Source of the DNA: Phallusia mammillata
Lineage: Eukaryota; Chordata; Ascidiacea; Phlebobranchia; Ascidiidae
DNA length: 64,000 nucleotides
Direction: 5' to 3'
NCBI GenBank assembly: GCA_003260075.1
Contig: QLIY01000339.1
Span: 9,861-73,860 of the forward strand
In this document: positions 35,288 to 50,200 of the stretch, piece after piece
Numbering within the stretch: position 1 is the stretch's first letter
Layout of the letters: every line of letters begins with the position of its first letter
Notes under the pieces: model-generated
What the model saw: only the letters and a program-made list of their open reading frames with translations
The model's database searches: none
Told to the model about the DNA's origin: nothing
Position numbers and translations under genes: made by a program

Positions 35288-38200
35288 GTAGTTCCTCTTT
35301 GAAATACCGCAACAAATTACATGGTTTAATTATAAACATAACCGTGTCTGCATGGTGTATTCTATATACACTAGTTCCTTGGCAGTTGTGTTTGTGATTA
35401 AACTACTTTTCAAATTTGTGTATAGTGTTCCTAAATTACATATTCTTGACTATTTTACGAATTAACATTGATTTTCGCGAAATTTTGTGTAGAATTTCAT
35501 GTGGTTTCTGCAAAACAATGCCAGCATATTTTTCAGTACTTTTTCAGTAAAATTTTATGTTTTTTTGTGTTAGTTCTGTTTTAGCAAGTGTAGCTGTCAT
35601 TTATGTAAGAAATAATATGTCAATTGTTATTTGTAGATATCGTGATTTGAGAAGACCCAGAATTGTAATGTTTTACAAAAATGGAGACAGGTAAAGAAGT
35701 AATTGATATTGTTCACCCTTTATCATTCCGAGATTGATTTACTGTAAATGTGTCCTTCATTTTCAAACTGCCAATATACATAAACATTTATTAGCATTGT
35801 TCATGTGATTTATACAACCTTTTGGTTTTTTAAGCTGTCATGTAATTATATTTTTTGCTTAACCTGGTCCCAGATTAGCATTGCTTTTCCTAAATTTGCA
35901 AGTTCAGTTTTTTCTATTGCTATGGACCTTTGCCAAACAATTACTGTAGTGGCATGTATAGGTGACAAGTTTATATGTTAGTTTTCTGATTATTTGATTT
36001 CCAATTTAACAGGCATATGATTGTCTGTTCACCTAGTTAAAGGAATTATTAAGTAACAACGTAATCAAACAAACGTTTGTTTTTAACACTTTTATATTGA
36101 TATGCAAATTAAATAGGGAAGGCAAACCAGTCTATAAAGGATTCTATCATTTCAAAGGGCAGCATTTTGTTTTTAATTTTCTGGATTGGAACTCAGCATT
36201 TAGTATTTAGTTTCTTCATCACAGCATGTGACTTACAATCAAGTAAATACTGTATCTTATTTTGCTCATTGGAACAGACTTTCAAACATTTTGTCTAAAC
36301 TAGTCAGTCCTGAGGGCATCCCTTTGTATAGCAATTAATAGGAAATACTGTTCTTTTTACACTGAACATGCTCAACTACCACTATGTATGTGTAAGTTCT
36401 GTAAAGGTAAACACAAATGCAATTATTTTAAGTGTGGCAGTTGTCAAAATGATATTTCTTAAAAACATTTTAATATCTGTTTGTTACCAAAACACCAAAA
36501 GAAGAAAAATGTATAGTTTGATTTATGATGTTTATCTATAAAACTAAACATACAGCACAGTAATGAAAACGTTGTTCAGTTTAGGCAAATTTCTGCTCGG
36601 ATGTGCCTAGAGTATTCAATTGAACTTGTACAAATCATTTAAAGTGCCTTTTCAATTTGTTTAAGTGAATCAAGTGTATTAAGTGCGTGATAATCATAAA
36701 ATGATTCATCAAATTACGCATGCAAAGCTACATTCATTAAGCCGTAACCAAAGCTTTTGTTGTTAATTTAAAAGTTGTCATACAAAGTCCATGTATGTTT
36801 TTTTTGTTGGACTAATGTGCAGAAGACAATTAGTTTAATGCGTCTATCATAAAGTCATGCAACTATTTTTTGAACGTCTCCATTTTGAAACAGAATGCCT
36901 TCAATCTTTCTTACCAACAAGCAGCTAATAATAAATACATTTTATGTATGTTGTTCGGCAAATAGTTTAAAGGATACTGAAACTGTACTTTTTACCAATA
37001 GGCCTAAAAGTGCCTTTGTTTAAAATCCAATCTCATGGCCGTTGCTTTAACAATTTTTAACCTGGTTTGAAACCCCTGTTTTAAACTAAAACTTAATTTA
37101 ATTTTTCCAAACAAACATTAGACATGCCCTTTAAAAAGTAGTTTTAGCAAATACCACACACCTGGATAGCTTTCAAAAGCAGATTTTTGCACTGTAATGT
37201 GTTTAGTATGAAATGACATTTTAGTGGTTTTATTTCATGCTATTGCACTACGAACGCAGTCCAGTTTGTTTAGGAAATTAGTGTAATATTACCCTCCTGC
37301 TTTAACATCCACCAATACTTCCCTTATTGTTTACTGCTGTTAAAGTGCTTTTATTTTGTTTTGAGGCAAATATTATGGCTTTAATTACAGTTTTGTTTTC
37401 TCCTTTGAGTAATAGCTAATCTCTAATTTGTCAAGTTTTATTGTATGATTACCTGGAGTATATATATTTTAACTAATGATAGGATTCATTTTGAAATTAA
37501 GTAAGCAATAAAATATTTGCTATTAACCGGAGTGTATCTTTACTAATAATAGTTTTAGCTTTTAGGTTCAGCATATAAGCAACAAAAATGTCTCTGTGAA
37601 CAATTGCAACATTTCCTTGACTAATAATAGCTTGCAGTTTGGGATTGAGTTTGTAACACAAGGAAACTTGCAATTGTGTTTTGCTACAGGTACTTTAAAG
37701 GCAAAACTCTCCACATTACGCCGCACCGCTACTTGCATTACGATGAACTTCTGTCTGACCTTTCAAAGTCTATGTCTTTGCCATATGGCGTAAGAAGAAT
37801 TTATACGCCAATAGGTAAGTGATATAAAAAAAAGAGTCATTTTTCACAGAAGTTTATGACTAGTAAATCACTGAATATTTTGAAAGATAAAAATTGACAT
37901 ATTTGTTTTTAGCCAGCTAATTTGTAGGGTGATAGTGTGTTTTATGTTCTAAGTTTAGTGTTTGGATCTCAGATTTTTTTCGGCGTAACCATAGCAGACT
38001 CTAGAAAACTCAAAAAAAACTATGAAACAGTATAAAGCTAAAAAAATTTGAGATGGTCACAGACTTATATACATCTTCAATAGATTTAGCGTGGATAAAC
38101 GCTATCCTACCATATGCTCACATAATGTACCATAAAAGTTTTCAAATCCTAGAATTTAAATAAGTTCTTTTTTTACATTACCTAAATATTGCAATATCTT

Positions 38201-41200
38201 TAAAAGGACATGTATGGCTAGTTAATTTTATCTTATAAAGACTACATATTGTTTGTTTTTAATTTAAAAAGCTGTCCTGGATTGTCTACATCACTGAAAA
38301 GGTTTGTTCACTCACAATGCTTGTATTGTTTTGTTATGAATTCAATTTAAATTCATTTGTTGTTGGCGTTTTGTGTTTGGTGAACAATTGCACAAACAAT
38401 TATTTGTTATTTCAAAAACAGTTTTGTATAACTCGATTCTGTTTTAATATTCAGTATATTTGTGTGAACAAGTATACCGTTTTTGCATGACCAAATGTTT
38501 TGTGTGATTCTTCATTCTTTATTTTTTTTGGGGTTATTGTTCCAAGCGATTTTTTTTAATTTAAAAAGTTTTTTTGTGTGTGTGTCTTGCGAAATTTATG
38601 TGTTTTTTTAATAGTTTCCAATTTTTATTAATAAACTCACACAATAAATTTTGCACTTCTAAGTGATTTAATTGAAATAAAACTTCCCAATCTTTTTCTA
38701 TTTTTTAGTCTATGCAACCACCTTATGTAGTATTATTTTCAATATCATAAGGCTTTAATACCACATAGCTTGGATAAAAATATCCCTCTAGTACAGAGGG
38801 TGGGCAACATACGGCCCGCGGGCCGGATCCGGCCTGCGACGGGATTTTGAGCAGCCCGCGGACAGTTCCCGGTCTTACATGATAATGTGACCCGCGGCCA
38901 CAGTCTGCCGCAATCCCCCATTACTTGCTTACTACGTCAAATTACAGTTGTAACGGGCAAACTTGTNNNNNNNNNNNNNNNNNNNNNNNNNNNNNNNNNN
39001 NNNNNNNNNNNNNNNNNNNNNNNNNNNNNNNNNNNNNNNNNNNNNNNNNNNNNNNNNNNNNNNNNNNNNNNNNNNNNNNNNNNNNNNNNNNNNNNNNNNN
39101 NNNNNNNNNNNNNNNNNNNNNNNNNNNNNNNNNNNNNNNNNNNNNNNNNNNNNNNNNNNNNNNNNNNNNNNNNNNNNNNNNNNNNNNNNNNTAAATCACT
39201 GGATAAATACGCGATTAATGTATCGATTCAGGAATCCGGCCCGCCAAGTACTTCATTTTCCCATATCAGGCCCGCCGACTGGAGAAGTTGCCCGCCCCTG
39301 CTCTAGTATATAGTATTTTGACACACACACACATATATATAGACTGTCTAAATTTGGTTCAGATTGACTTTCCTGTCAACAATTACAAGCACGTAACAAC
39401 AGACCACTGTAGTTTTGCCAATCTCTGTTCTTGAACTGTCTAGGTCAGCAATATAAAAAAGCATGCATATTTTTTCAACTGTTTATATTCAAAACAGAAT
39501 AGCCAACTTTTTAATCTAAGACTTGTGTACATATGAATAGGTGGAAGACTGATTGAAGACATTGAAGAACTAAAAGATGGGGAAGCCTACGTTTGTGCAT
39601 CGTTCGAAAAGTTTCAAAGAATCAAATACGGAATGTACAACGACCAATCACATTTACGTGAGTTATGATTGAAAATATCTTTCAACATACACATAGTTTT
39701 GTTGTGTAAAGGTTGAATTTTGCTTAACAGTAATTGCAATTTTTGCTTAACAGTAATTATTACAATAATGTAGCATTAAATGTTGTTGTATGTGTAGTGT
39801 TTTTTTTTCTGTAGTCAGTTGTAGGTGATATTTATGAAAGCCAGCCCAATTTTTTTTTTGACTTTAAAAAAGAAAGTTATTTTACAATATCTATGTACTA
39901 CTTTGCCAACCAATGCATAGATATATTTAAATTAAAGAATTAAAATCTCCTTTTTTCACTTGATGTTAATTATTTGTAAAACTTTTGAAAGTTTATTTAG
40001 TATGAAACTATGTAATATATTCAGTAAGATATTGTCAGTACCATTTAACTCATAAAAAATGTTTCACAAAAAATGCCTTTTCTGTGTCAATGGCAGAATA
40101 AAGCAGAAAAGATGAGTAGTTTTTGTGACCCTGTGTGCTGTGGCAGGCACTTGTAATTTTCACAATAGCATAGAGTGCTGTTAACAGCCCATCTCTTATG
40201 CTTGAATGGTCACTGTGGATTGTTTGTCTGATGCTTCAAAGCTGACCAATACTTATTATCTCATTATTGCATAAGGTGTTGTGGCTTGCATTTTTGGTCT
40301 CATGTTTCTTGCAAAAAAATACTTTTCATAAACGACAGACTACTTAAAGTTAACTTGCATTTAACAATGATTGAGTGGTACAAATTTTTCCCAAGTTGAT
40401 GGTCTTACCAGATTTAAGTCTGCTTTTTAGTCTGTTTTAGTATAAAATATTAATTTGGTCTACTGCAAGTCACGTAAAACCATGTTATTGTGCTGGTGTA
40501 CATATCAATCTCAAATTTAATCAAAATTACAACCATGCACAACCAGTTCTCTGTACATACAACTTGTTTGTGCCCAAATCTTTTTTATTGCTCGGTTAGA
40601 AGGGTTTTTTGTTGTGATTTAGTAACAATTTTACTATTTCCGATTTGAGTTGAGTTTATTTCGCTTGGTGAAAGAAAACATAGCGACACAATTGCACTAA
40701 AAACAATCACCAAGCCGTAAATAGCTGCGCAACGTTGAGACTTTATGAGGCACAAAAAAAATGATTAAACGCGCTGCAGCTACACTGTATTATAAAGCGT
40801 TATGTGGCAGGAGCTCACCAGAAAGTGAGTTTGGCGCACTGTGAGAATAAGTATGGATAAATATGTTACTTTTGTAAAATTGGTAAAGTTTTATCTCGAC
40901 ATTCACTTATGTGCAAGAGAAGTTTATGTTTATAATACTTTTTGATGGAGCATTTCTGCAGATTTTTTGCTTTGTTTTGACAATTTATTTTAAAATTTAT
41001 TTTTTTGACAAAATGATCGGAAGGTGGAAAGTACGAAAAATTATAAACAAAATCAGAACATCGAAAAAAGTCTGTTTCAATACTTACAATGGATTTGTAT
41101 TTGGTTTTAAATAAACTTTTTCCTTGTGCAAATTAAGTTCTTTAAGTTAATGGCTAGGTTTATAGCTTTAATGGCATGGTATTTAAAAATCTGAGCAAAC

Positions 41201-44200
41201 TCGTTCCTGTATCATTGGTGACTCTCACAAACCATTGTTATGTCACAAACACTTTACAAATCGTGGAACAAACTTTCCAAGTTGCGTTTGTTTGAACTGC
41301 CCTACGTTGGGAGCCCCGTGTTTTCATTGCAAGGCGATAAGACGTTCTATAAATCTGTGTACAATGCCGCCGCGCGCGCCAATTGTTGTTTCTGTCTGAC
41401 GCCTGGTGACCATGGCAACCGTATCGCGTGTGAATATTGCAACCCTGACGCGTGTTTCTTTGTTTCCCTAAAGGTTACATTTTTTGTAAGGCAGATTTCT
41501 TATCCTGGTTGTGTAAAGCTAGAGTGGTCGAACTTTACACACGTGGTCGATATAGATAATTATCTGAAGTATAGGCACACTTCGCAGGTAAACATAACAA
41601 AAGTTGTTCAAAGAATGATTGTTTTCAACTTTTGTGCAGTGGGTAAGGATGCTTTCATTACCAAAAACAAAGTATGAGCTATTTGACCCTGTCATGCACA
41701 CCGGTATTTCGTCACGAAGTCCTAAAACACCAGGGAATTGATGCACTTTAAAATGGCGAATATTTCGCGGCATATTTGAAAATCTCTCACGGTAATTTTG
41801 GTCTATTAATTAAACCACTGTCCTCTAAAATGTGCAGTTTTAAAAAAGCGTGATTAGATCTTATTTTCTTTAAGGGTATTGTTTTGTTGTTGTTTTTAGT
41901 GTCTATCACCAGTTGTTGTTTCTCATCAACAAGTGGTTCACACTGACTTAAATATACTTAAAGTTGTGGTCTGTAAATCCATTTTCGTTGTCCGATTGTC
42001 AACTTCTATCACGCAGGTTTATGGTTTTTCTGATACAAACTAAAGGAACAGGGTTGAAATCCCGCTACTTAACATGCAGGTCGTCTAATTTGTCGACGAA
42101 ACAACTTAGGGGGTTAAATCCTGCTTATCAAGTTTCTCAAGGGTTTTATACAAAAAATACCTGTTCGTGATTGAACTAGGGGCCTCACGCATGCGAAGCG
42201 TGCACTCCACCACTGAGCTACATCCACCAAGCGACGAGGATGGGATTCGAACCCACACCTACAAACAAAAATGGAATAGCAGTCCATCGCCTTAACAAAT
42301 AGGCCAATAGGTCAACGATATCCCACATTTTAATTCATTTGAACAAAAAATTAAACGCATGTTTACAAAGAAAAGCAACCTTCCGGGTAATTGTCACAAG
42401 CTTGTTATTTGTTTCACTACCAAGAACAGCGGGGTCTTTTCGCTGATTTCATCCATAATCCCTTCCCGATTGTATCGTTTTTTGTTCGGATCATCATATT
42501 GCCCCTACTTGACGCCCTCAAGTGGCCACTTCAACGTCACCGCGTCCAAAGAGCCGCCTCTACCCGCCACGTTGCCATAGCGACGCGCTGTTGTGAATGG
42601 CCGATTGTTACGTATGAGTTTGAGTTCGCCGAATGTCTGGGACCAGTTTTGTTGTTTGGTTTTTCACTCCGCGGTTAAAAAGTACACTACGGTTGTAATG
42701 CGAGAAAACAAAACTACCAAAGAGTTTATTAATAGGAAAGAAATTATTGCAAACCTTTTGTCCAATGTTGTTATCAATATCAAATAATTGAAACGCCCAC
42801 AGAAATTGCATTTACTATGCACTTTTGAAGTCCGTATTATTTGTTTTTCTAAAGCACGTACCATGTGGACAATAACTCCTCTTTTCTTATCACCCTTTTT
42901 AACAATAAGTGACAACCTATAACCATTTTATGTAGGGACCTTAAATAAAACTGCAAAACTGGTTTATTCTTAGACCAGTGGTTCGCAAACGTTTTCATTA
43001 TTTGTTTAAAACGGTTCCTTTGCCATTATTTCGAGGGCTCGCGGTCCTTAAGCCTAAATGTGTATTTCAGAAAAACGAAAGTTGATTGCAGGATTTTAGC
43101 TGGTTATGCGAAATTGCTCATAACAATTATTCAAAGACAGGTTGTGACGTCACAGACAAGACGAAAAAGCATTACTACTGTGCGCGAACAATTGCATTTT
43201 TGTTAGTTGTCATGCAATAAAGGCTATTGTTTAGCAATGGAGACAGTCAATTCTCAATTCTACTTTGATTTAAACTTATTCCGGATTACAGAATAACTTC
43301 AACCTTTTCGCGGTCCCCCCAAAATTGCCTTACGGACCCCGAAAGGACCGCGGACCCAAGTTTGAGAACCGGTTGTGTCTATTATGTTCCCTAGGGCTTT
43401 AATTCTTTCCAGGCTTTTATAGATGACGCAATTTTTAATTATGACAGTGGCGTGCTTTGTTTCCTAGCAACGCAAGTGTAACCAAAATTGTGACCACTAG
43501 CGACATCTGGCGGCAGCCAAAATTAGTAAATTGATCAGAAATTAGGTCAATTTTTGTCGTATATTTACTGCTTTGATCCTAATGCCGTAAAATATTTTCT
43601 GAAAAAAATGTAGTCTAACCATAGCGCTTGTTACGTACACGACTTTGCAAGCTTAAAGCGGGTTGCCTAACGAACTTCGTGCAGTCAATCATAGCGCTTG
43701 TTACCTGCACGACTTTGCAAGCTTACAGCGGGTTTCCTAACGAGTTTCATGCAGTCAACCATAGCGCTTGTTAGCTGCACGACTTTGCAAGCTTAAAGCG
43801 GGTTGCCTAACGAGCTTCGTGCAGTCAATCATAGCGCTTGTTACATGCACGACTTTGTAGACTTAAAACGGTTTTTCTAACGAGCTTCGTGCAGTCAACC
43901 ACAGCGCTTGTTACATGCACAACTTTGCAAGCTTAAAGTGGATTTCCCAACGAGTTTCGTGTAGTCAACTACATTGCGTTTGTTACATGCACAACTTTAC
44001 AAGCATAAAACACGAAATTAGCTGAAATTTCGACGTGGAAAGCTGTATAAGTTTGAATGACATTTTAATGAGCGTATTTACAACACTTACTTACACTTCT
44101 TCGGCAAATAGCTTCGTTCAAATCAATCATTAACTAGCCTGATTATTCTCACTTGGTCCTGTGCCGTTCTCCACATCTCACGCATTGTCTTTGCGCCAGT

Positions 44201-47200
44201 GCGAGTGAATGGTTTGTGTAAATAGATGAGACTCGGTTGGAATTGAGCTGGTAATACCTTGTGTAAAGCCAGAACTGGTTTGTCTTGGATACCAGGTTGT
44301 ATACAGATTCAGTTCTTAGCTGAAACTTCTGGCTTCAGGTTTTGTAATAAAGGTTTAAATTCAGCTAAGCGGTTTGTTTTATAAAATGTTGTTTGTTTAG
44401 ACACAAGGATTACCTTTTCTTTGTTTTGGGAATGATGTTGTGTAGGGCAGTTCAAAAACTGTTGAATTGAACTGGGTATATTTTCGCTTGTTGAATGAAA
44501 AGTAGCGATACAATAGCACTAGAACAATCGCTAATCCGAAAATATCTGCATAATACACATGGTATGTAGTGCAAAATATTAGCGGGAACGAATTTTGGAT
44601 CATCGCTAAACGCGCTACATTTTAGGAGACTAGTTAGGTAGTGTTTAAGTTGCAGTATGTTTCGATGTAGCTAAATACTACCAATGCCACTTCGGCACTT
44701 GCACCTTAAACGCCTTAATGTTCTTGTATTTTTCATTATTATGTGAAACCTTTGCGGTGATACGGTCTATACTGTTAAACATTAAACTAACTTTATAGAG
44801 GTTAACGAAAATATGGTGTGGTACAAGGCCGGTGTAATGTTAAAAAAGAAATGCATGTGATAGCACCTTGTTGGTAATAACTCAAACTTATTGGACAGCA
44901 ACCGATTTGTTTATACTGCAACCTGTTTACGTTTTTTTACCAGTATTAAACGTTTAGTAAAATGTGCGGGCAAAATGTTAAATACCCAAACCTTTTTGCG
45001 GTTTGACAGATAAAGCTATACGCATCCCTAAAATTAAAAAGTTACCTAAATGTATGTTTTTTTTATTGGAAACTGTCCAAAATAAACATACTCGTGCAAT
45101 GCCTGGTTGTCGTGGCCACCTCAATAAATATAGATGACGTAACCATAAGCCACGTCATTCAGGGTGGTCATTAAAATCGTAGGTTACAATTATAGGCTCT
45201 GGTAATGACATTTTGGGCTGTGTCTAGCTTGACAGCAGAGTTGTAAACGGGCCTGCAATTGAAGCCCGAACTCGGCCCAAACCCGAATCGTTTTTGAGAA
45301 GCCCGATTAGGCCCGAAAATTTAATTGACAGCCTCAGAAAAGACCAAAACAACCAACACAATAGACAGTTGGTCTCGAACAAGGCGTTTTGGGGCTGTTT
45401 GGCATTAGGTCAGGTCCAGCAACTGGTTATTTAGCTAGTTAAATTTATTTTTAAAACATACTGATACAAAGTGTAAAACTCTGGTCGACAACTCTGGTTC
45501 ACAGTATAAATCAGAACAGAAAGAGGGTCTAAATTTTATGGACCGAATGTGAAAATACAAAACTATAGTTTTATAGCCGTAAATTTGTGTCGAAACTGTC
45601 AATTGAACCCGAATACTTATTTTTTCCAGTGAACTACTGGGGCCTGCATAAAGGCAAACACGGCTAACCAATACGTGCGAAGAATTTAAAATTACAAAGT
45701 TATTGTTGCAAAGATTAAACTCTGGCCAACTTTACTGGCATTCTTATAAAAACTTCCAAACCCAAACACAATATGAACCAAAGGGAACCGTGCCCATTAA
45801 ATATTCATACACGTAACTTAATAACAGGGATATCGTGTGAAACGGACCGTAAACGCCACTGTCCAATCAGAGGCTTAGTTCTACTTGATGTGGTAGCAGT
45901 GGCACTATAAGTCTTGCGATATAGGCTGGCAATGTTTTTGTGTTGTTAGGGCAAAATACTTTGAATTGATGTACGTGTTAGTAGTGGTCGTTTATGTTAG
46001 TGACTGTATCCAAATGAGTTTTTCAAGTTTTGCAGGATTTGTTCGTCTTTTTGCGTTTTTGCAAATTCCTATTTGATGTTTTGGGCTTGGGGACAAAATG
46101 TAGGTGTGTTATGAAAATGCTACAACCTTGTTTTTTATCTTATTTGTTCGAAGTGTCACCAGTCACTTATGCAGCTTAATTTCCCGTTTGTGTACTTAGC
46201 CTGTAAATTGTGGTGCAAAAGAGTTGCGAAAAGTGTTAAGAACCACTGGTTGTCTAATTTTAAATGCAAGTTTTACCTAAAAATAAGTAAATTCATTGAT
46301 TGATTCTGTTACTTTGAAATTATTTCCCGTTGTCAGATATTTATTGTCATAAACAGTTATTGTCAATGTGTATTCTAGGGTCTGATGCTGTTTGGTATAA
46401 TTCTTCTCAGTAAACCAAACCAGATTTGAACTGCTAAATTGCTTGATTTTGACGAATTGGCGCCTTCAATGGGCCTGGAGTACTGTGATTTTTGACGAAT
46501 TGTGCCCTTTATGTGCATTTTAACATATTTCTTTTTGAATTGTGACTCTGTAGATCTAATTATAGCATAAGTATGTAGTGGATTCTAAACTGCGAACAGT
46601 TTCCTTTCTGCTGTGGTTATTGGGCATCGATTTAAGAAGTGAAAATGGCCGATTTGGCTGCTAGTCTGTTTGTTAACGTGGCTGATTTGCCTAAAGCACA
46701 ACATCTTGGAACTATCAAACGCAAGGTAGCTGTTGTGAAGCAGAGAAAAGCTAAACAACAAGCACAAAAAAGCCACAAGGACGTAGGCTCTGTAAAAGGT
46801 AAGCAATTCATTAATTCAAGAACTCATATATAACTCGATTTTGGCTTGCAACATCCAAGAGCTCGTTTAGCTCACTTGGTAAAACTACCAGCCACGGTAT
46901 GGATACTGTCGTCGGTTCGAATCCCAGTGCGGTATAGATTTTTTTTTATTACCGAGCATACTTTTTAAGATACTATGCTTTGTTCTTTACGATAAGTCGT
47001 TTCGGACCTGTGTTTCCCTATTTTGATCAAGTAAATGTAAACGGGTTTGAACGCTTCTGGTACTGAGGTACCAGTTCATAGTTGTTAAATAATGGTCGAA
47101 CGGGCGATCCCCTCTTACGAAGATGACATGTGCAACATACAAGGCAGGCAGCGGTGTTTGTGATTTGACTTTCGGCGGGCCTTAGTGGCTCCGTAGGTAG

Positions 47201-50200
47201 AATGCGAACCCACGGAAATCTACTGTCTTGGGTTCGAATCCCGTTCCATTTAATGTTTCTTGTCTTCTCTGCTCGAATAATAGAAAGTTATCTGGTTCTG
47301 GGCATAGTTGTGCTTATATACATTTCCTCTTTGGTAAAATCCCGCTTTTGACTTCTAATTTTGTTCACTTTGTGGGCAGTGACGTGTTTTGTTGGAAAAC
47401 GCAGTTATTCTGATGTTTTGTGGATCAATAAGTATGTATTTCTGCTAATATTTTAAGGCAAACATATTAAACTGTTAATTTTAACACCTATGGAATTTAT
47501 TGTATTTACTACATATTTATCGTGGTAAATTTATTGCATACTAATTACCCTATGACTAGGCATTGGTGTTTAAAAAATTCACCATCATATTACCACGATA
47601 AAGATACCTCGTACTATAGTGGTTGTATGCCACAAGGTTAATATGCTAGACATGGCACCTCAATTTCGAGGTAGACCAAGACTTTGGTTTCGTCAATACA
47701 AGGTTGTCTTAGAAGCAGTTTTAACTCTTAAACTCCTAAATGTTATTGCAAGATGAAAACGTTTTATATCTGTAACAGGACACGACTTTGGTGCGCATTC
47801 CGAACTGTAAAAGTTAAGAGAAGATGTTTTATCTCCTTTCAACCTTGTTTGTTTTGTTCCCTTTCCATCTGTCCAACCGCACTTAATGTTTGCTTCAGAA
47901 GTTGCCACTTTCTTGTGTTACCTATCCGTCGTCTTGGTCTCTTAGCCCCAACCATAATCGCTTATGTACATAAACTGTCAAGTGTTTGGCGTCTGCGCTG
48001 CTATTATGTACGTCAGTCCATTTGTGACATTAAAAAAAACGTTTGTTACGTAACACACACAAAGTGGTGTTGAAGTTCAAATTGGCTTGGCACTCAAGAT
48101 TTTTACATGAGGCGGACTGTTTGCATCTTGCCGCTAGATGATGCTGCTGAGGTATCAAAGCCAGTCACATTGGTCGTATCTGGGATTAGAACCACCAACC
48201 TTGCGATTGCAAGGCGGTTGCACCAACCACTGGGCCATTTTACAGGTCCAGCTGGGATTAGAACCACCAACCTTACGATTGCAAAGCGGTTGCACTAGGG
48301 GGGGGGGTAAGCCGAGCTGGAATAAGAACCACCAACCTTACGATTGCAAGGCGGTTGCACTAACCACTGGGTCGTTTTAGCGGCTAAGCTGGGATTGAAA
48401 CCACCAACCTAACGATTGCAAGGCGATTTCCATAACCACTATTACGATTGCAAGACGTTTGCACTAACCATTGGGTTAGCGTCGTAGCGGGGGTTAGACA
48501 ATATAACTTTACGACTGCAAGGCGGTTGCAGTTAGTTATCTATGTGCCTGGGCTGGGATCAGACCATTGATCTATAGATAAATTCCTTTGCTGCGCAAAT
48601 TATGTGGGCTTTAATTTACCATATTTGGAAGATACACATCCAGGTTACTCGTAAACCGACAAAGTTTCATTTCAAATGTGATTTTAACACGATTTAAACC
48701 CAACTCGCACTATGGAAACCACATTCAGCTAAAATAACACCTATTTTTCGTGGACCATTGTTGCGTTATAGAGCCTGCATTGTGACGCAAAGGTGTTCAT
48801 TATTCTCGAATGTGAGATTGTCGCGAAAGCCCATTGTGTTGTTCGACTTTCGCTATCTGAAATCTAAAAGTTGGAGTGCCCTGGACACAATGCTTTCAAG
48901 TAGTACTTTAAGCTGTAGCGTGTACACGGGTGCTTGTTTAGCGGGCAAAAGCGTGGCCCCTGAATGTAACGTAACTGTCGCACTTGTAATTCATTTTAGG
49001 TTAGCTCGAGGTTTTTAAATTTGGAGATTTTTTTGCAGAACTTTCGAGGCATTTGGTACAGCTGATAATATTCTAAGGTGGAAATTTGCAAGCTAAGTCT
49101 TAAATGCATGTTCAAATTAAGGAATGACTTTTTAGTTAATTATGCAGAAAAGTATATAGACTAGTGATTTACTAGGTTTTGCGACAAGTCGGAGACATAT
49201 AAAATAATTATAAAACTTATATAAAGAGGAAAAATATTATTCATGAATTTGCATTGTTTCAGATTTATTGATATCACAGACGCAAGTTTGAAGAAAATTA
49301 GGTTTCGAAGTGAAATGAACAGGAACACCATAGGGAAACGTAACCCGAAAGAAGGGAAAACTTAGGGAGGTTGAAAGTATAGAAAGGCAAAATACAAATA
49401 GCAAATGGTTCTTGAACATTTTATCAGCTAATGTAGGCCTAACTCTTTACTAACAGGTAATCAGATTACACCAGATCCACAAGAGTCGAGCAAATCAACC
49501 CGATTACCAAGCCAGAAAAGATTCACCTATTGTGGGTTTCGAACCCACGAAGACACTCTTTTCGATACTTTTACACTGCTTAAAGCTCGTTAGGAAGACC
49601 ACTTTATATGTGTTAAACAAATTTTATTTGTAAACGTAATTGGTCTGTAGAAAGAGACGCCTGTACTGGGTGTGACAGAGTAGTCATTCGTAAGAAACAC
49701 ACGGTTGTATTCAGTCTTGTAGAAAAACAGTGTGCTTAGTCTATCTTTAGGTTTTGATACTGATTTGAAATTGACAGACTTAGACGTCAACAGATACAAG
49801 TATCAACAGGATTCAATATCATATGGTTTAGCGGGTTAAACGTCGACCTTTACGTGCTAGAAAGAGAACTGAAAAAAATATTCAGAAGGTTGATATACCA
49901 GAAAATCTTAGCTTTGCGGTTACGAAAGTTTCCTACCAAAACCTGTTTTACACCGTACAGAAAAAGTTGTAAAAGGGCTCCACAGATTAACTATACCCGA
50001 GCAGTTAATCATGGTTTAAGCTTATACTCAACCACATTTTACATCAGATATTTAGACTGATTTACAGTAAGTTGATTAAAATACAAAAAACATTCCTTAT
50101 TTACCAGAACATGTCCTTTTTCGTTTACTCATTCATATGGCATATTGCTTATCAGAATAAACTTCAAGTCTGAATAAACTAAGGTTTATAACTGACGTCA

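Noticed and set aside
38887-39313. Open frames across the second gap
   Set aside because: They are created by the 225-N gap inside a hAT MITE.
48107-48380. Plus-strand frames with repeated TTNL(A/T)I
   Set aside because: They translate the tRNA-like 72-bp repeats, and 72 being a multiple of three keeps frames open by accident.
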